DNA of 64,000 nt from Collimonas arenae (GCF_000786695.1 NZ_CP009962.1:1240001-1304000), one strand, 5' to 3'. Shown: positions 27,430-37,308, numbered from the stretch's first letter. Notes: a model not told the origin generated them from the sequence alone. Program-made: numbers and translations.

Positions 27430-28423
27430 TTTCGTTTCCCTTTAAATCACTTTCGCGGTGATTGATCATTTTTTCTACCCGCAGCGCGTAGCGGCCGTTG
27501 GACGTGCCGTAGCCGCATTCCATCACCGGCACGCCGTCGACCTTGGCGATAATCGTGTCCGGCATCTCGATCGGCAGTACATCGCCGGCTTTTAGTTTCA
27601 GCAACTGGCCGATGGTCGACGGGATCTGCATGAAATCCACTTTCAGCTGGACATCTGCGCTTTGCACCTGTTGCGACAATTGCTTGACCCAGCGCTTGTC
27701 GATTTCAACTTCGTCCTGCACCGGATTCGACAGCAGATCGCGGATCGGTTCGATCATCGAATACGGAATGGAGATATGCAAAGCGCCGCCGATCGGCCCG
27801 AACTCGATATGGAATGTGGTGTTGACCACGACTTCATTGGGCGTCGCAATATTGGCGAACTTGGTATGCATTTCAGCCCGCACATATTCGAATTCGAGCG
27901 GATAGATCGGATTCCAGGCGCTGCCGTAGCTGTCCAGCGCCAGGTTCAGCAGGCGGGTGATGATGCGTTGCTCGGTCTGGGTGAAATCGCGGCCCTCGAC
28001 CCGCATGTGAAAGCGGCCATCGCCGCCGAACAGGTTATCTACCACCAGAAACACCAGGTTCGGATCGAACACGAACAGCGCCGTGCCGCGCAAGGGTTTC
28101 ATATGCAGCAGGTTGATATTGGCCGGCACCGGCAGGTGGCGGATGAATTCGCTGTATTTCTGCACATGCACCGCGCCGACCGAGACGTCGGGGCTGCGCC
28201 GCATGAAATTGAACAATGCGCTGCGCAACTGGCGGGCAAAGCGCTCGTTGATGATCTCCAGCGTATGCATGCGACCGCGCACGATACGTTCCTGGCTACC
28301 CAGGTTATAGGCTTGCACGCCAGCCGTATCGGGCGCGGGTGCGGCGGCGGCATCGGTTTCACCGGTGACGCCCTGCAGTAGCGCATCTACTTCGTCTTGC
28401 GACAGTAGCTGTTCATAAGCCAT
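27422..28423 (-). CDS. fliM: Flagellar switch protein FliM
   Basis: 333 residues. The N-terminal CheY-binding peptide LLSQDEVDALLQGV is intact; the middle domain carries the GGxG region (NLFGGDGRFHMRVEGRDFT) and the C-terminus the SpoA domain (LLKLKAGDVLPIEMPDTI). It transmits the CheY-P signal to the rotor. Overlaps fliN; 20 bp after fliL. Confidence 0.98.
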   Translation of the reverse strand: MAYEQLLSQDEVDALLQGVTGETDAAAAPAPDTAGVQAYNLGSQERIVRGRMHTLEIINERFARQLRSALFNFMRRSPDVSVGAVHVQKYSEFIRHLPVPANINLLHMKPLRGTALFVFDPNLVFLVVDNLFGGDGRFHMRVEGRDFTQTEQRIITRLLNLALDSYGSAWNPIYPLEFEYVRAEMHTKFANIATPNEVVVNTTFHIEFGPIGGALHISIPYSMIEPIRDLLSNPVQDEVEIDKRWVKQLSQQVQSADVQLKVDFMQIPSTIGQLLKLKAGDVLPIEMPDTIIAKVDGVPVMECGYGTSNGRYALRVEKMINHRESDLKGNENE

Positions 28424-28443
28424 TGATGGATCTCAAAATAAAT

Positions 28444-28920
28444 TCACTGCACCACGAAGGCGGTAAACAACACATTGGTAATGTGTTGCGGCGGTTGGCT
28501 GCTGGCCAGCGGCTTGTTCAGCGCCTTGAGAATTTCAGCAGCCAGCTTGTTCTTGTCGTCCGCCGTCACCAGCGTAGCGGGATCGCGGTTCGATAGCAGG
28601 CTCAGGATGCGGCTGCGGGTTTCCGGAAGATACTGGATGATCTGCGCCTGGCTCTTGGCGTCCGCCACTTTCAGGGTCAGGCCGATGTGCAGGAAGCGGT
28701 CACGGTCATCCGCTTGCATGTTGACGGTGAATGGATCCAGCGCTACAAAAATCGGCGTTTCCGGAACCTGTGTCGCCGCGGCGGCTTTGCCGCGAGGTTG
28801 CACGCTGGTGAAGTAATAGGCAGCGCCGGCCGCTGCCAGGGCTGCGGTCACTACAATTAATATCAGTCCTAGCTTGCTCTTCTTGGGTGCCGCCACTACG
28901 TCTTCCGCGATTGTTGCCAT
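28444..28920 (-). CDS. fliL: Flagellar basal-body protein FliL
   Basis: 158 residues with one N-terminal transmembrane helix (LGLILIVVTAALAAAGAAYYF) and a periplasmic stomatin-like domain (FVALDPFTVNM, FLHIGLTLKV, PETRSRILSLLSNRDPATL). It supports torque generation near the stator. First gene after a 128-bp gap that follows fliK, so it may have its own promoter; none is clear. Confidence 0.95.
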   Translation of the reverse strand: MATIAEDVVAAPKKSKLGLILIVVTAALAAAGAAYYFTSVQPRGKAAAATQVPETPIFVALDPFTVNMQADDRDRFLHIGLTLKVADAKSQAQIIQYLPETRSRILSLLSNRDPATLVTADDKNKLAAEILKALNKPLASSQPPQHITNVLFTAFVVQ

Positions 28921-29048
28921 GGTTTTTCCTGCATCGAAATCCAGCCTTCATTCTTTGCCAAAAAGGGCGCGAACTATCTGCTGATGTAAAGGGATAAAGC
29001 GCTTCAGATCCGTCGTTTGTTGCGCCAGGTGTGTGTATTTTTTTTCCG

Positions 29049-30410
29049 TTAAGCAAAAATATCGACCTTGCCATTGCCATTCCTGCTGACTGTCGCAAGG
29101 GTTGCATTGCGCTCTACCCTGGGATTCAGGTCGAGGTTGCCGGCGTTGCGCTGGAACTGGCCGGATGGGCCGTGCTGGCCGCTCTGGTGTTGGCTTTGGC
29201 TCTGGGCGAAGGCGCTTTGCTGTTGGGTATCGGCGCTGACCGAGGTATTGCCGAGGTTGATGCCGCTGTCTGCCAGGCTGCTGCGCAGTTGCGGCAAGGC
29301 GGCTTCCAGCGCCGAGCGTACCGACTGGTGCGCCGAGACGAACATGGCCTGGGCCTGGTTGTCATTGATGGTCAGGGTAACTTTGAGCGGCCCGAGATCG
29401 GGCGGGTTGAGATGCAATTCGGCGCTTTGATGACCGCTATTGCCCAGCCAGACCATTTGTTTGCCGAGCGCCGGCGCCCAGCCGTCGCTGCCAACCGATG
29501 GCGTTAGCGCCAGTCTTGCAGGCGCCGCTTGCGTCGGGATCGACAAGGTGGTCGTTGCTAAAGAATGGCTGTTTGCCGCGGCTGGATTGACCTGGCCAGA
29601 CATGTCGGGAGTCATTGGATTGGCGTGTGTGGAACCGTTGCTGTCCCTAGCCGCGCTGCCGGTAGTCGGCGCGATATCCATATGGCGCGCTGCAAATTCT
29701 TGAACGCTGCGATTTTCTGGACGCCCAGGTTTGTCCGTTGTACCGTGCTTGTCGGTAAAGCCTTCGTCATGCGCCGCTTGCTGGCCGGCGTTATTTCCGG
29801 TCATGGTTCCCTTGAGTTCCAACGCTGAGTTATGGGCTGGCACTGTGGCGACTTCAATGCCGGGTTCTTTTCCGGTGGTGGCAGCGCGGGTTGGCTGCGC
29901 TGCGTCAGGAGCGCTCGCTGACGCCAGCGCAGCCATCGGAACTGCCGCAGCTGTCGCCGTCGTCACATCTTTGTCCGTACCTTCTGTAGCCGGCTGCGTT
30001 GCTACTGGTGCTGCTGCCGTCTCACCGGCTTTACCGCCGGCTGCCGCGATGGCGGCGTTGAGCTGTTTTTCTGCCGCCGACGATGGCTGACTGTCGCTAC
30101 CGATCGCCGCCCTGACCTGCAGCGGACTGACCGCAGCAGGCGGCAATGGCATGAATGCCAGCACCGGGAGGGCGCCGGCATCTTGCTGTTCGTTGTCCTT
30201 GTCGCTGGCCGCTGCACGCTTCGGTGCACTGCGCTCGATGGGTTTTGCGGCGCTGTCGGTGGCGTCGACCGGCTTATCCGAACTTGCCAGAGAACGGTTC
30301 AGGACTTGCCCGAAATTGCCGGCGTCGCCTTGCTGCTGGCTGGCGTTGTTGCCGCTGGCAGATGGTCCGGCTTGCAAAGCGGCGGTGTTGGCTGATACAA
30401 GTAAAGACAT
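29049..30410 (-). CDS. fliK: Flagellar hook-length control protein FliK
   Basis: 453 residues. Long low-complexity Ala/Thr/Pro/Ser region for roughly 300 residues, then the conserved C-terminal domain (LGKQMVWLGNSGHQSAELHL, NPPDLGPLKVTLTIND, QAQAMFVSAHQSVRSALEAA, LPQLRSSLADSGINLG). It is the molecular ruler that triggers FlhB switching. A second FliK-like gene lies at 41566-42543. Confidence 0.95.
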   Translation of the reverse strand: MSLLVSANTAALQAGPSASGNNASQQQGDAGNFGQVLNRSLASSDKPVDATDSAAKPIERSAPKRAAASDKDNEQQDAGALPVLAFMPLPPAAVSPLQVRAAIGSDSQPSSAAEKQLNAAIAAAGGKAGETAAAPVATQPATEGTDKDVTTATAAAVPMAALASASAPDAAQPTRAATTGKEPGIEVATVPAHNSALELKGTMTGNNAGQQAAHDEGFTDKHGTTDKPGRPENRSVQEFAARHMDIAPTTGSAARDSNGSTHANPMTPDMSGQVNPAAANSHSLATTTLSIPTQAAPARLALTPSVGSDGWAPALGKQMVWLGNSGHQSAELHLNPPDLGPLKVTLTINDNQAQAMFVSAHQSVRSALEAALPQLRSSLADSGINLGNTSVSADTQQQSAFAQSQSQHQSGQHGPSGQFQRNAGNLDLNPRVERNATLATVSRNGNGKVDIFA

Positions 30411-30427
30411 GAGAATTTCCCGAGTGA

Positions 30428-30883
30428 TTATTCTGCGGCTGCGATCATGCGCACGCGGAATTGCCGTGCTGCATATTCGTCGCTGGCGCGCTGTTCGCGC
30501 TTGTTGGCCAGTTGCGCCTGCTGTTGTTTAACCCGTTCGGCCAGCGTGTCGAACGAACTCAGCCGGCGCTTGTTGCTTTGCCAGTCGCTGCGGCCAAGAG
30601 CCAGCCGGGTATCGGCTTGCGCCGCGACTGCGCGTTGCTGTTCGATGGCGTCGTCCAGGGTGCCGACGAAATGCTGGAAATTGCGCCAGCGCGAAGAAGA
30701 CACGCCGTCCTGCATCTGCAGCTGCAGCTGGTCGCAGTATTCCTGGCGATACTGAATCAGCAGTTCCAGCTTTTCAGCGGCGCTGATCTGCGCCCGCTGC
30801 AACTGGCCCAGGCGGCGCGTCGCATCGTCGGTCTTGTTCTGGGCCAGTTCGATCAACATGGCGAGCGGTAATGTATTTGACAT
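30428..30883 (-). CDS. fliJ: Flagellar export chaperone FliJ
   Basis: 151-residue coiled-coil protein (LIELAQNKTDDATRRLGQLQ, AEKLELLIQYRQEYCDQLQ, WRNFQHFVGTLDDAIEQQ). FliJ is the stalk of the export ATPase and escorts chaperones. Located 17 bp upstream of fliK and 106 bp after fliI. Confidence 0.93.
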   Translation of the reverse strand: MSNTLPLAMLIELAQNKTDDATRRLGQLQRAQISAAEKLELLIQYRQEYCDQLQLQMQDGVSSSRWRNFQHFVGTLDDAIEQQRAVAAQADTRLALGRSDWQSNKRRLSSFDTLAERVKQQQAQLANKREQRASDEYAARQFRVRMIAAAE

Positions 30884-30989
30884 GTTTTCCCCTCAGAGGT
30901 GGAGCGCTAATTACAGATCGTTAGTGCGGCTTATCTTCGTGTTAACGGTTGCCCTTTAAAAAAATACAGGGACGTCTTCCATCAAGACA

Positions 30990-32417
30990 TTATTCCGGCT
31001 GAAACAAGTCTCCCAGTTCCGTGACCGCCTCTAGATAACCGGCGCGCTCTTCCATGCCTTGCTGCAAAAATGCTTCTATTTTGGGATACAGGGCAATCGC
31101 CTTGTCCAGTTGCGCATCATGTCCGGGAGCGTAGGCACCGACGCTGATCAGGTCACGGTTGCGTTGATAGCGCGATAACATTTGCTTGAAGCGTCGCACG
31201 GAATCGAACTGCGCCGGCGCGATCAGCGCCGTCATGGCGCGGCTGATCGATGCTTCGATGTCGATTGCCGGATAGTGGCCAGATTCAGCCAGGCTACGCG
31301 ACAGCACGACGTGGCCGTCCAGGATTGCACGGGCGGCGTCGGCAATCGGATCTTGCTGGTCGTCGCCCTCGGTCAGCACCGTATAGAAGGCGGTAATCGC
31401 GCCGCCTTTGCCGTTGGCGTCGCGGGCGCCGTTGCCGGCGCGTTCCACCAGCGCCGGCAATTTGGCGAAAACTGATGGCGGATAACCTTTGGTGGCCGGC
31501 GGCTCGCCCACCGCCAGCGCGATTTCACGTTGCGCCATGGCGTAGCGGGTCAGCGAATCCATGATCAGCAAGACGTCCTTGCCCTGATCTCGGAAATATT
31601 CGGCCAGCGAGGTGGCATAGGCTGCGCCTTGCAAGCGCAATAGCGGGGAGGTATCTGCCGGCGCCGCCACCACGACGGCGCGCGCAAGGCCTTCCGCGCC
31701 CAAGGTGTTTTCGATGAAATCCTTGACTTCGCGGCCGCGTTCGCCGATCAGGCCGACCACGATGACTTCGGCGCTGGTGTAACGCGCCATCATGCCGAGC
31801 AACACGCTTTTCCCTACGCCAGAGCCGGCAAACAAGCCCATGCGCTGGCCACGGCCTACCGTGAGCAGGGCGTTGATGGCGCGCACGCCGACGTCCAGCA
31901 CGCTGTCGATAGGAGCACGCGCCAGCGGGTTGATGGGAGCAGCGGAGAGCGGCGCTTCGCAGCTGAAATCGAGCGGACCGAGGCCGTCCAGCGGCCGGCC
32001 GGCGGCATCTACTACCCGCCCCAGCATACCGGCGCCGACGGGCAAACGCTTGCTGCCCGGTTCGGTTGGCGTTGCGCCATTGCCGGCGGCGGGGCTGGCT
32101 TCAAGCGGATAAACGCGTGCGCCGGGCAACAATCCGGCCACTTCGGTTTGCGGCATCAGGAACAAGCGATCGCCGGCGAAGCCGACGACTTCGGCTTCGG
32201 TAGTGCGCTGGGCATAACCGGGCGGCAGCTCAATCAGGCAATCGCTGCCCACCGGCAGCCGCAGGCCCACCGCTTCCAGCACCAGCCCGACCGCGCGGGT
32301 CAGGCGGCCATAGGTGCGGATCGGCACGCTGCGGCCGACGCCGGTGCCGGCGTTGGCCAGCGCCTGACGCCAGGCTTGCAGGTGGCGATTGTTGTCGGGA
32401 ATGGCGATGTCAGTCAT
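30990..32417 (-). CDS. fliI: Flagellar export ATPase FliI
   Basis: 475 residues from the ATG at 32417; a longer frame would run through fliH. F1-beta-like ATPase: Walker [12 protein letters not shown] with K203, [13 protein letters not shown], Walker [21 protein letters not shown] (aspartate at D of LLIMD), and [14 protein letters not shown]. It powers or primes export in the cytoplasm. The start overlaps fliH by 8 bp. Confidence 0.97.
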   Translation of the reverse strand: MTDIAIPDNNRHLQAWRQALANAGTGVGRSVPIRTYGRLTRAVGLVLEAVGLRLPVGSDCLIELPPGYAQRTTEAEVVGFAGDRLFLMPQTEVAGLLPGARVYPLEASPAAGNGATPTEPGSKRLPVGAGMLGRVVDAAGRPLDGLGPLDFSCEAPLSAAPINPLARAPIDSVLDVGVRAINALLTVGRGQRMGLFAGSGVGKSVLLGMMARYTSAEVIVVGLIGERGREVKDFIENTLGAEGLARAVVVAAPADTSPLLRLQGAAYATSLAEYFRDQGKDVLLIMDSLTRYAMAQREIALAVGEPPATKGYPPSVFAKLPALVERAGNGARDANGKGGAITAFYTVLTEGDDQQDPIADAARAILDGHVVLSRSLAESGHYPAIDIEASISRAMTALIAPAQFDSVRRFKQMLSRYQRNRDLISVGAYAPGHDAQLDKAIALYPKIEAFLQQGMEERAGYLEAVTELGDLFQPE

Positions 32418-33174
32418 GGGAGGGAATGCTGCGTCCGAGCGCAGCAGCGACGCGTTGCCAGCGAGTTTCCAAGGTGGCGTCGAGTTCGCCGCTGTTGGCC
32501 TGTACCCGGCAGCCGCCGCGCGTGATGCCAGGATCGGCACGCAACAGCCAGCCGGCTGCTTGCAGGTCTTCCGCCAGATATTGCTGGATGAGCGGCATGT
32601 CGTCCGCATGCAGCAGCAGGCGTGGCGTACCGCTCAATGCCGGTTCGGTTTGCAGCAGTTCGCGTACGGCGGCCAGGATCAGTTGCGGTTCTGCCGACAA
32701 AGCCTGGCGCACTACCTGGCGTGCAATGTCGAGCGCCAGCGTCATCAAGTCGTCGGCCACTTCTTTTTCTGCCAGGCGCAGGGCGGCAGGCATCGCCAGG
32801 CCGATTTGCCGCAAGCTGTCGGCTTCGCTGCGGGCCATGTCGAGTCCGGCGTTATAACCTTCCTGCCAGCCGGCGGCATGTCCTTGCCGGTGGCCTTCCG
32901 CAGCACCGGCGTCTTGCGCCTGCTGGCGCAGACGCTGCAATTCGGCTTCATCTATCAGTAGTTTCGGTTCCAGCCCGGATAGCGCCGGCTCTGCCTGCGA
33001 TGGTTCGGGGACATCTGATCCGTCTTGGCCGGAAAGCGTCCGGACTTCACCCATTTCCCAGCGTTGCCAGGCCGTCATCTGCTGCCTGGCCAGACTGGCG
33101 GGACGCATCGGTCCAGCGTTATCATGCCGCGGCGCCGTCTGGCCCTGGTTACGGGTGGAATCAGACATACGCAT
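32410..33174 (-). CDS. fliH: Flagellar export ATPase regulator FliH
   Basis: 254 residues, acidic and helical. Central glycine/alanine helix pattern ([20 protein letters not shown]) and the C-terminal domain ([35 protein letters not shown]). Binds FliI and links it to the C ring. Two starts are possible two codons apart (33174 and 33168); both overlap the fliG end. Confidence 0.94.
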   Translation of the reverse strand: MRMSDSTRNQGQTAPRHDNAGPMRPASLARQQMTAWQRWEMGEVRTLSGQDGSDVPEPSQAEPALSGLEPKLLIDEAELQRLRQQAQDAGAAEGHRQGHAAGWQEGYNAGLDMARSEADSLRQIGLAMPAALRLAEKEVADDLMTLALDIARQVVRQALSAEPQLILAAVRELLQTEPALSGTPRLLLHADDMPLIQQYLAEDLQAAGWLLRADPGITRGGCRVQANSGELDATLETRWQRVAAALGRSIPSHD

Positions 33175-34159
33175 CGTTGCCTTGGCCGCCGATCACGATC
33201 TCGCCGGAATCGGCCAGCCGTCGTACGATCTGCAGGATATTTTTTTGTTCGGTTTCGACTTGCGAGACGCGCACCGGGCCGCGTACTTCCAGGTCTTCGC
33301 GCAGCATTTCGGCGGCGCGCTGCGACATATTGCGCAAGAATTTTTCGCGCAATTCCTGCGCTGCACCCTTGAGGGCGACGATGAGCGACTCCGATTCGAC
33401 TTCCTTGAGCAACAGCTGGATGCCGCGGTCTTCGATTTCCAGCAGGTTTTCGAACAGGAACATCTCGTCGATGATGCGTTGCGCCAGGTCGCCGTCGTGT
33501 TCGCGCACATGCTGGATCACGATTTCTTCCTGCGTGCTGCTCATCAGGTTGAGGATTTCCGCCGCAGCCCGCACGCCGCCCAGGCGGCTGCGCTTGACGC
33601 CCTGACCGGACAGCAGACCGGACAGCACATCGGTCAGTTCGGTCAGCGCTGCGGGCTGCACGCCGCCGAAAGTAGCCACGCGCAGGATGACATCGTGGCG
33701 CAGGCGTTCGGTGAACAGTTCCAGCACTTCGGAGGCTTTGCTGCGATCCAGGTGGACCAGCAGGGTGGCGATGATTTGCGGATGTTCATCGCGGATCAGC
33801 TCTGCCACTTCGTTGGCTTCGAGCCAGTTGAGGGTATCGATCCCGTTGGTCGAATTGTTGCCGGATTCGAGGATATCTTCGATCAGGCTGGCGGCGCGAT
33901 CGTTGCCCAGGGCCTTGTTCAGAACGGCGCGGATATAGCTGCCGGAATCCAGGTTGAGGGCTGAGAACTGTTCGGTTTCGAGGCGGAACTCTTCCATGAC
34001 TTCCGCAATCTGTTCGCGCGTTACCTGGCGCAGCCTGGACATCGCCATGCCGAGCTTTTGCACGTCTTGCGGCGTCATGTGCTGGAACACCGCAGCCGCG
34101 CCGTCTTCGCCCAGCGACATCAGCAGGATGGCGCTTTTTCTGATTCCGTCGTCACTCAT
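33161..34159 (-). CDS. fliG: Flagellar motor switch protein FliG
   Basis: 332 residues. Shows the FliG N, middle (EHPQIIATLLVHLDRSKASE with the EHPQ motif) and C-terminal torque domains (FENLLEIEDRGIQLLLKEVE, SESLIVALKGA, NMSQRAAEMLREDLEVRGPV). It interacts with MotA and FliF. Overlaps fliF by 8 bp and fliH by 14 bp. Confidence 0.98.
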   Translation of the reverse strand: MSDDGIRKSAILLMSLGEDGAAAVFQHMTPQDVQKLGMAMSRLRQVTREQIAEVMEEFRLETEQFSALNLDSGSYIRAVLNKALGNDRAASLIEDILESGNNSTNGIDTLNWLEANEVAELIRDEHPQIIATLLVHLDRSKASEVLELFTERLRHDVILRVATFGGVQPAALTELTDVLSGLLSGQGVKRSRLGGVRAAAEILNLMSSTQEEIVIQHVREHDGDLAQRIIDEMFLFENLLEIEDRGIQLLLKEVESESLIVALKGAAQELREKFLRNMSQRAAEMLREDLEVRGPVRVSQVETEQKNILQIVRRLADSGEIVIGGQGNDAYV

Positions 34160-35894
34160 TATTGCCCATCCAATTCTTGATTACCGTAGCGACCAGGCGT
34201 GGATCGCTCGTGGCCAGGCCTTGCGCATGCTGCAGGTTGTCCTGATGGCGGTCGGCCGCACGCTGCCTTGCTTCTTCGCCTAGCTTGAGTTGTTCCGGCG
34301 ACAGCTGTTGTTTCGGGCCGATTGCTGCAGCGGTACCGGCTGCGGCAGGTTGGGGCGCTTGCAAATACCTGCGCAGCAGCGGCCGCAGGATGCCGAACCA
34401 GAGCCACAGTGCGGCTATGCCCAGCAACAGGTACTTGCCGGCGACTTTGGCCAGTTCGACGTTGTCCGGTTGGCGCCAGACTGGCAATTCCGGCTCAGGC
34501 GCTTCGCCGGCAAACTGGCTGTTGACGACATTCAGCGAATCGCCGCGCTCGGCGCTGTAGCCCATGGCTTGCTTGACCAGGTTCTTGACCTGTTCCATTT
34601 CCGCAGGCGGCAAGGCCTGTGCGCCGGCCTTGCCTTGGGCGTTGGCTGCGCCGCGATAGTTCACCACTACTGCCACCGACAGACGCTTGATGGCGCCGGC
34701 GCTTTGCTGCACATGGCTGATGGAGCGATCGACTTCATAGTTGGTGGTGACGTCGCGCCGTACATTGCTGGAACCGCCACCACTGCGCGCAGCGCTGCTG
34801 ACAGCATTTGCGGCATTTGCAGCAACGGCCGGATTCACCTGGCCGCCGGCAGCGCCAGCTTGATTCGCAGGCACGGCGCTGATCGGCGCCGTAGGATTGA
34901 CCGGCGGCTGGTTCGACAAGGCGCCTGGCACGCCGCCCGGCGGCGTTGCGCCTTGCTGGTTGGCGTCGCTTGATTGCTGGCTGCGGATTGCGGCCTTGGA
35001 CGGATCCTGGTTAGGACTGTATTTTTCGTCGGTATGCTCAACCGTTGAAAAATCGATATCGGCTGCGACTTGCGCCCGTACGTTGGCGGCGCCGACGATA
35101 GGCTGCAAGATCGCTTCGATGCGGCGGATATAGCTTTGCTCGATCTCTTGCGAATACTTCAACTGACTGGCGTCCAGGCCGCGGTTACCTGTGCTGGGCG
35201 TGGACAGCAAATTGCCGCTCTGGTCGACGATGGTGACGTTCTTGGCGTTCAGTTCCGGCACGCTGCTGGATACCAGATGGGCAATCGCGCTGACCTGGCC
35301 ATCGTCGAGCGAGCGGCCGTGATACAGCGTGATCACTACCGAGGCGCTGGGTTTTTGCTGGTCGCGTACAAACAGGGACGGTTTTGGCAGCGCCAGATGG
35401 ATGCGTGCGGCTTCGACTGCAGAAATTGATTCCACCGAACGCGCCAGTTCGCCTTCCAGGGCGCGCTGGTAATTGACTTGTTCGGCAAACTGGCTGACGC
35501 CGAATTTCTGGTTATCCATCAACTCGAAACCGACCGAACCGCCCTTGGGCAAGCCTTGCGAGGCCAGCCGCAGGCGTGCTTCATGTACCTGTTCGGCAGC
35601 CACTAGCACGGCGCCGCCGCCTTCGGCGAATTTGTAAGGGATGTTCATCTGCTGCAGCGAGGCGATGATGGCGCCGCCGTCGCGGTCCGACAGGTTGCTG
35701 TACAGGACGCGATAATCGGGTGCGCGGCTCCACAGCCAGAAGGCGGCGATGGCGGCGACGGCAAGCGAGGCGCCTACCATCATCGGCAATTTCGGATTGG
35801 CGCGCAATTGTTCCAGCAATGGCAGTTTCTTGTCGCCGGCGAGGTTGGTGCGATTTGCAGATGAGTTTGCAGCCATATTTACAGCCGTATTCAT
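34152..35894 (-). CDS. fliF: Flagellar MS-ring protein FliF
   Basis: 580 residues with two transmembrane helices near residues 37-54 (GASLAVAAIAAFWLW) and 465-482 (LLLGIAALWLWFGIL). The ring-building motifs SNLSDRDGGAI, LASQGLPKGGSVGFE and VNYQRALEGELARSVESI are present, with a long Gly/Ala/Asn-rich loop in the periplasmic region. First gene of the fliF-R operon, divergent from fliE. Confidence 0.98.
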   Translation of the reverse strand: MNTAVNMAANSSANRTNLAGDKKLPLLEQLRANPKLPMMVGASLAVAAIAAFWLWSRAPDYRVLYSNLSDRDGGAIIASLQQMNIPYKFAEGGGAVLVAAEQVHEARLRLASQGLPKGGSVGFELMDNQKFGVSQFAEQVNYQRALEGELARSVESISAVEAARIHLALPKPSLFVRDQQKPSASVVITLYHGRSLDDGQVSAIAHLVSSSVPELNAKNVTIVDQSGNLLSTPSTGNRGLDASQLKYSQEIEQSYIRRIEAILQPIVGAANVRAQVAADIDFSTVEHTDEKYSPNQDPSKAAIRSQQSSDANQQGATPPGGVPGALSNQPPVNPTAPISAVPANQAGAAGGQVNPAVAANAANAVSSAARSGGGSSNVRRDVTTNYEVDRSISHVQQSAGAIKRLSVAVVVNYRGAANAQGKAGAQALPPAEMEQVKNLVKQAMGYSAERGDSLNVVNSQFAGEAPEPELPVWRQPDNVELAKVAGKYLLLGIAALWLWFGILRPLLRRYLQAPQPAAAGTAAAIGPKQQLSPEQLKLGEEARQRAADRHQDNLQHAQGLATSDPRLVATVIKNWMGNNE

Positions 35895-35994
35895 GCAACC
35901 ACCGCGGATGACGACTGGCGATGGCTATTGATGCTAGCGATGTGCTTCTGTGTATCTGACATACAGCAAGCTTTCCTTAGAAGGGAGGTAACAG

Positions 35995-36045
35995 ATGTCG
36001 ACAAAAGTAAATCACGTGAAAGGATGCAGCCTGTGCCGACCCTAA
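35995..36045 (+). CDS. Candidate 16-residue leader peptide upstream of fliE
   Basis: ATG with an unusually good ribosome binding site (AAGGGAGGTAACAG directly before it), then MSTKVNHVKGCSLCRP and a stop. The peptide has a CxxC. Its last codons and stop lie inside a terminator-like hairpin (36027-36072), an arrangement seen in attenuator leaders. There is no homology argument and it could be chance, but the Shine-Dalgarno is better than that of most genes around it. Confidence 0.4.
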   Translation: MSTKVNHVKGCSLCRP

Positions 36046-36072
36046 CGATTGTCAACGGCGGAGCTGTTTTTT
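36027..36072 (+). terminator. Terminator-like hairpin in the fliF-fliE region
   Basis: Interrupted stem CAGC..GCCG / CGGC..GCTG (36027-36066) followed at once by six T (36067-36072). The stem has internal loops of 3-4 nt and a 17-nt terminal loop, so it is only moderately stable. It overlaps the end of the 16-codon ORF. Confidence 0.35.
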
Positions 36073-36088
36073 GATCGCTTGAATAGCC

Positions 36089-36115
36089 GGGATTTTTCCC
36101 ATCATTTGCCGTTAT
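36089..36115 (+). promoter_or_regulatory. Weak sigma28-like box upstream of fliE
   Basis: A perfect GCCGTTAT (36108-36115) has GGGATTTT at the correct 11-bp spacing, which matches the -35 consensus at only half its positions. It might give fliE and the PilZ gene some late expression. The class II promoters expected for fliE and fliF must also lie in this 340-bp gap but could not be recognised. Confidence 0.35.
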
Positions 36116-36234
36116 GCAAAAAAATCTTTGCTGTTACGCTTTGAAGCTTGAAGAAAGACAAGCGCTGATAAGTGTGGTCGCCAGCACTGGTGCGACGATA
36201 CAAAGCCCAGATAACTTAGTAAAGAGGATGCAAT

Positions 36235-36558
36235 ATGGCCATATCGGCTATCGAATCAGTGTTACAGCAATTGACTGCGACGGCGCAAATCGCCGGCGGC
36301 GGCACGGGCGCGGCTGCGATCAACGGGATTGCCGGTGGCGGCTTTGCCGACGAAATGAAGAAATCGCTGGAGCGGATCAGCAACGGCCAGCAGCACGCGG
36401 CTGGCCAGGCCGAGGCTTTCGAGTTGGGTAAACCGGGCGTGTCGCTCAACGACGTCATGATCGATTTGCAAAAGGCCAACGTCGGTTTCCAGATGGGGCT
36501 GCAGGTACGCAACCGGGTGGTTGCTGCGTATCAGGAAATCATGAACATGCCGGCCTGA
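36235..36558 (+). CDS. fliE: MS-ring/rod adapter protein FliE
   Basis: 107 residues, correct family length. The C-terminal half has the FliE pattern (QAEAFELGKPGVSLNDVMID, LQKANVGFQMGLQVRNRVVA, AYQEIMNMPA). It joins the MS ring to the rod and is the first exported rod substrate. Divergent from fliF, as is usual. GAGG lies 7 bp before the ATG. Confidence 0.96.
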   Translation: MAISAIESVLQQLTATAQIAGGGTGAAAINGIAGGGFADEMKKSLERISNGQQHAAGQAEAFELGKPGVSLNDVMIDLQKANVGFQMGLQVRNRVVAAYQEIMNMPA

Positions 36559-36568
36559 AGGAACGTTT

Positions 36569-37264
36569 TTGGAACAAGCTTGTTTAGAGCACGGCGCAAG
36601 CTATTTGCTGCAAGAAGCAGCCGATATCGAAAGTATCTTGCGCGAGCTGGAGCGCCAGAACAGTCCGCTGACCATGCGCTTGCTGAGCGGTGGAGAGAGT
36701 CTTGCTACACGCCTGGTGGCGGTGGCGCTGGCGCACGATATTTTCATCCATGCCGGCGACGCAGACGGTAGCGGGGCGCTCTACATGCCGGGAGACCAGT
36801 TGTGTTTCGACGGTTCGCTGGACGGCGCCGGGGTGCGCTTCGTGACCAGCGTGGCGGGCAGCGGCATGAGCCCGTGGCCACACGCGCTGGCAGCGGCGAT
36901 TCCGGCTTGCATAGCCTATTTTCCGCATCAGAAATTTATCCGTATCGGCTTGCAACCGGTGGAGGCCTGCGTGGTCCGAGCCAAGCGCCGGGACGGCAAT
37001 GATTTCGTGCTGGATGTGCATGACCTGAGTGCGCGCGGCATCGGTTTGCGGTCCTCTTATGTTTCGCTGCAGGCCCTGCCGGTGGGAACGGTGTTGCCGG
37101 CGGCGGTGTTGGATTTTCGCTCTTCAGGGCGTTTGCAGGTGGATTTGCGGGTGGTGTTCAGCCGTAGCGTGCAGGGCGCGGATGGCGCAGTCAATCATTT
37201 TGGCTGTTATTACGTTGATCTGGATCAGGCCAGGCAGAGCCTGGGGGGCTTGCTGGGAGCCTAG
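36569..37264 (+). CDS. ycgR: YcgR-like flagellar brake protein with PilZ domain
   Basis: 231 residues from a TTG start with AAGGAACG just upstream, only 10 bp after fliE, so probably co-expressed. The N-terminal half resembles the YcgR domain. The C-terminal half is a PilZ domain with the c-di-GMP-binding RxxxR (R137 to R141) and D-L-S-A-R-G-I-G motifs. In enterics YcgR slows the motor when c-di-GMP is high by contacting the switch or stator. Placement after fliE is not the enteric one. Confidence 0.85.
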   Translation: MEQACLEHGASYLLQEAADIESILRELERQNSPLTMRLLSGGESLATRLVAVALAHDIFIHAGDADGSGALYMPGDQLCFDGSLDGAGVRFVTSVAGSGMSPWPHALAAAIPACIAYFPHQKFIRIGLQPVEACVVRAKRRDGNDFVLDVHDLSARGIGLRSSYVSLQALPVGTVLPAAVLDFRSSGRLQVDLRVVFSRSVQGADGAVNHFGCYYVDLDQARQSLGGLLGA

Positions 37265-37308
37265 ACAGGGGGAATTGGCAACGCCCTGGCTTTTTTTATG
37301 ACAGGGCC

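Noticed and set aside
28921..29048. Sigma54-type promoter before fliL
   Set aside because: No GG-N10-GC element on the minus strand, and the locus uses flhDC rather than a sigma54 regulator.
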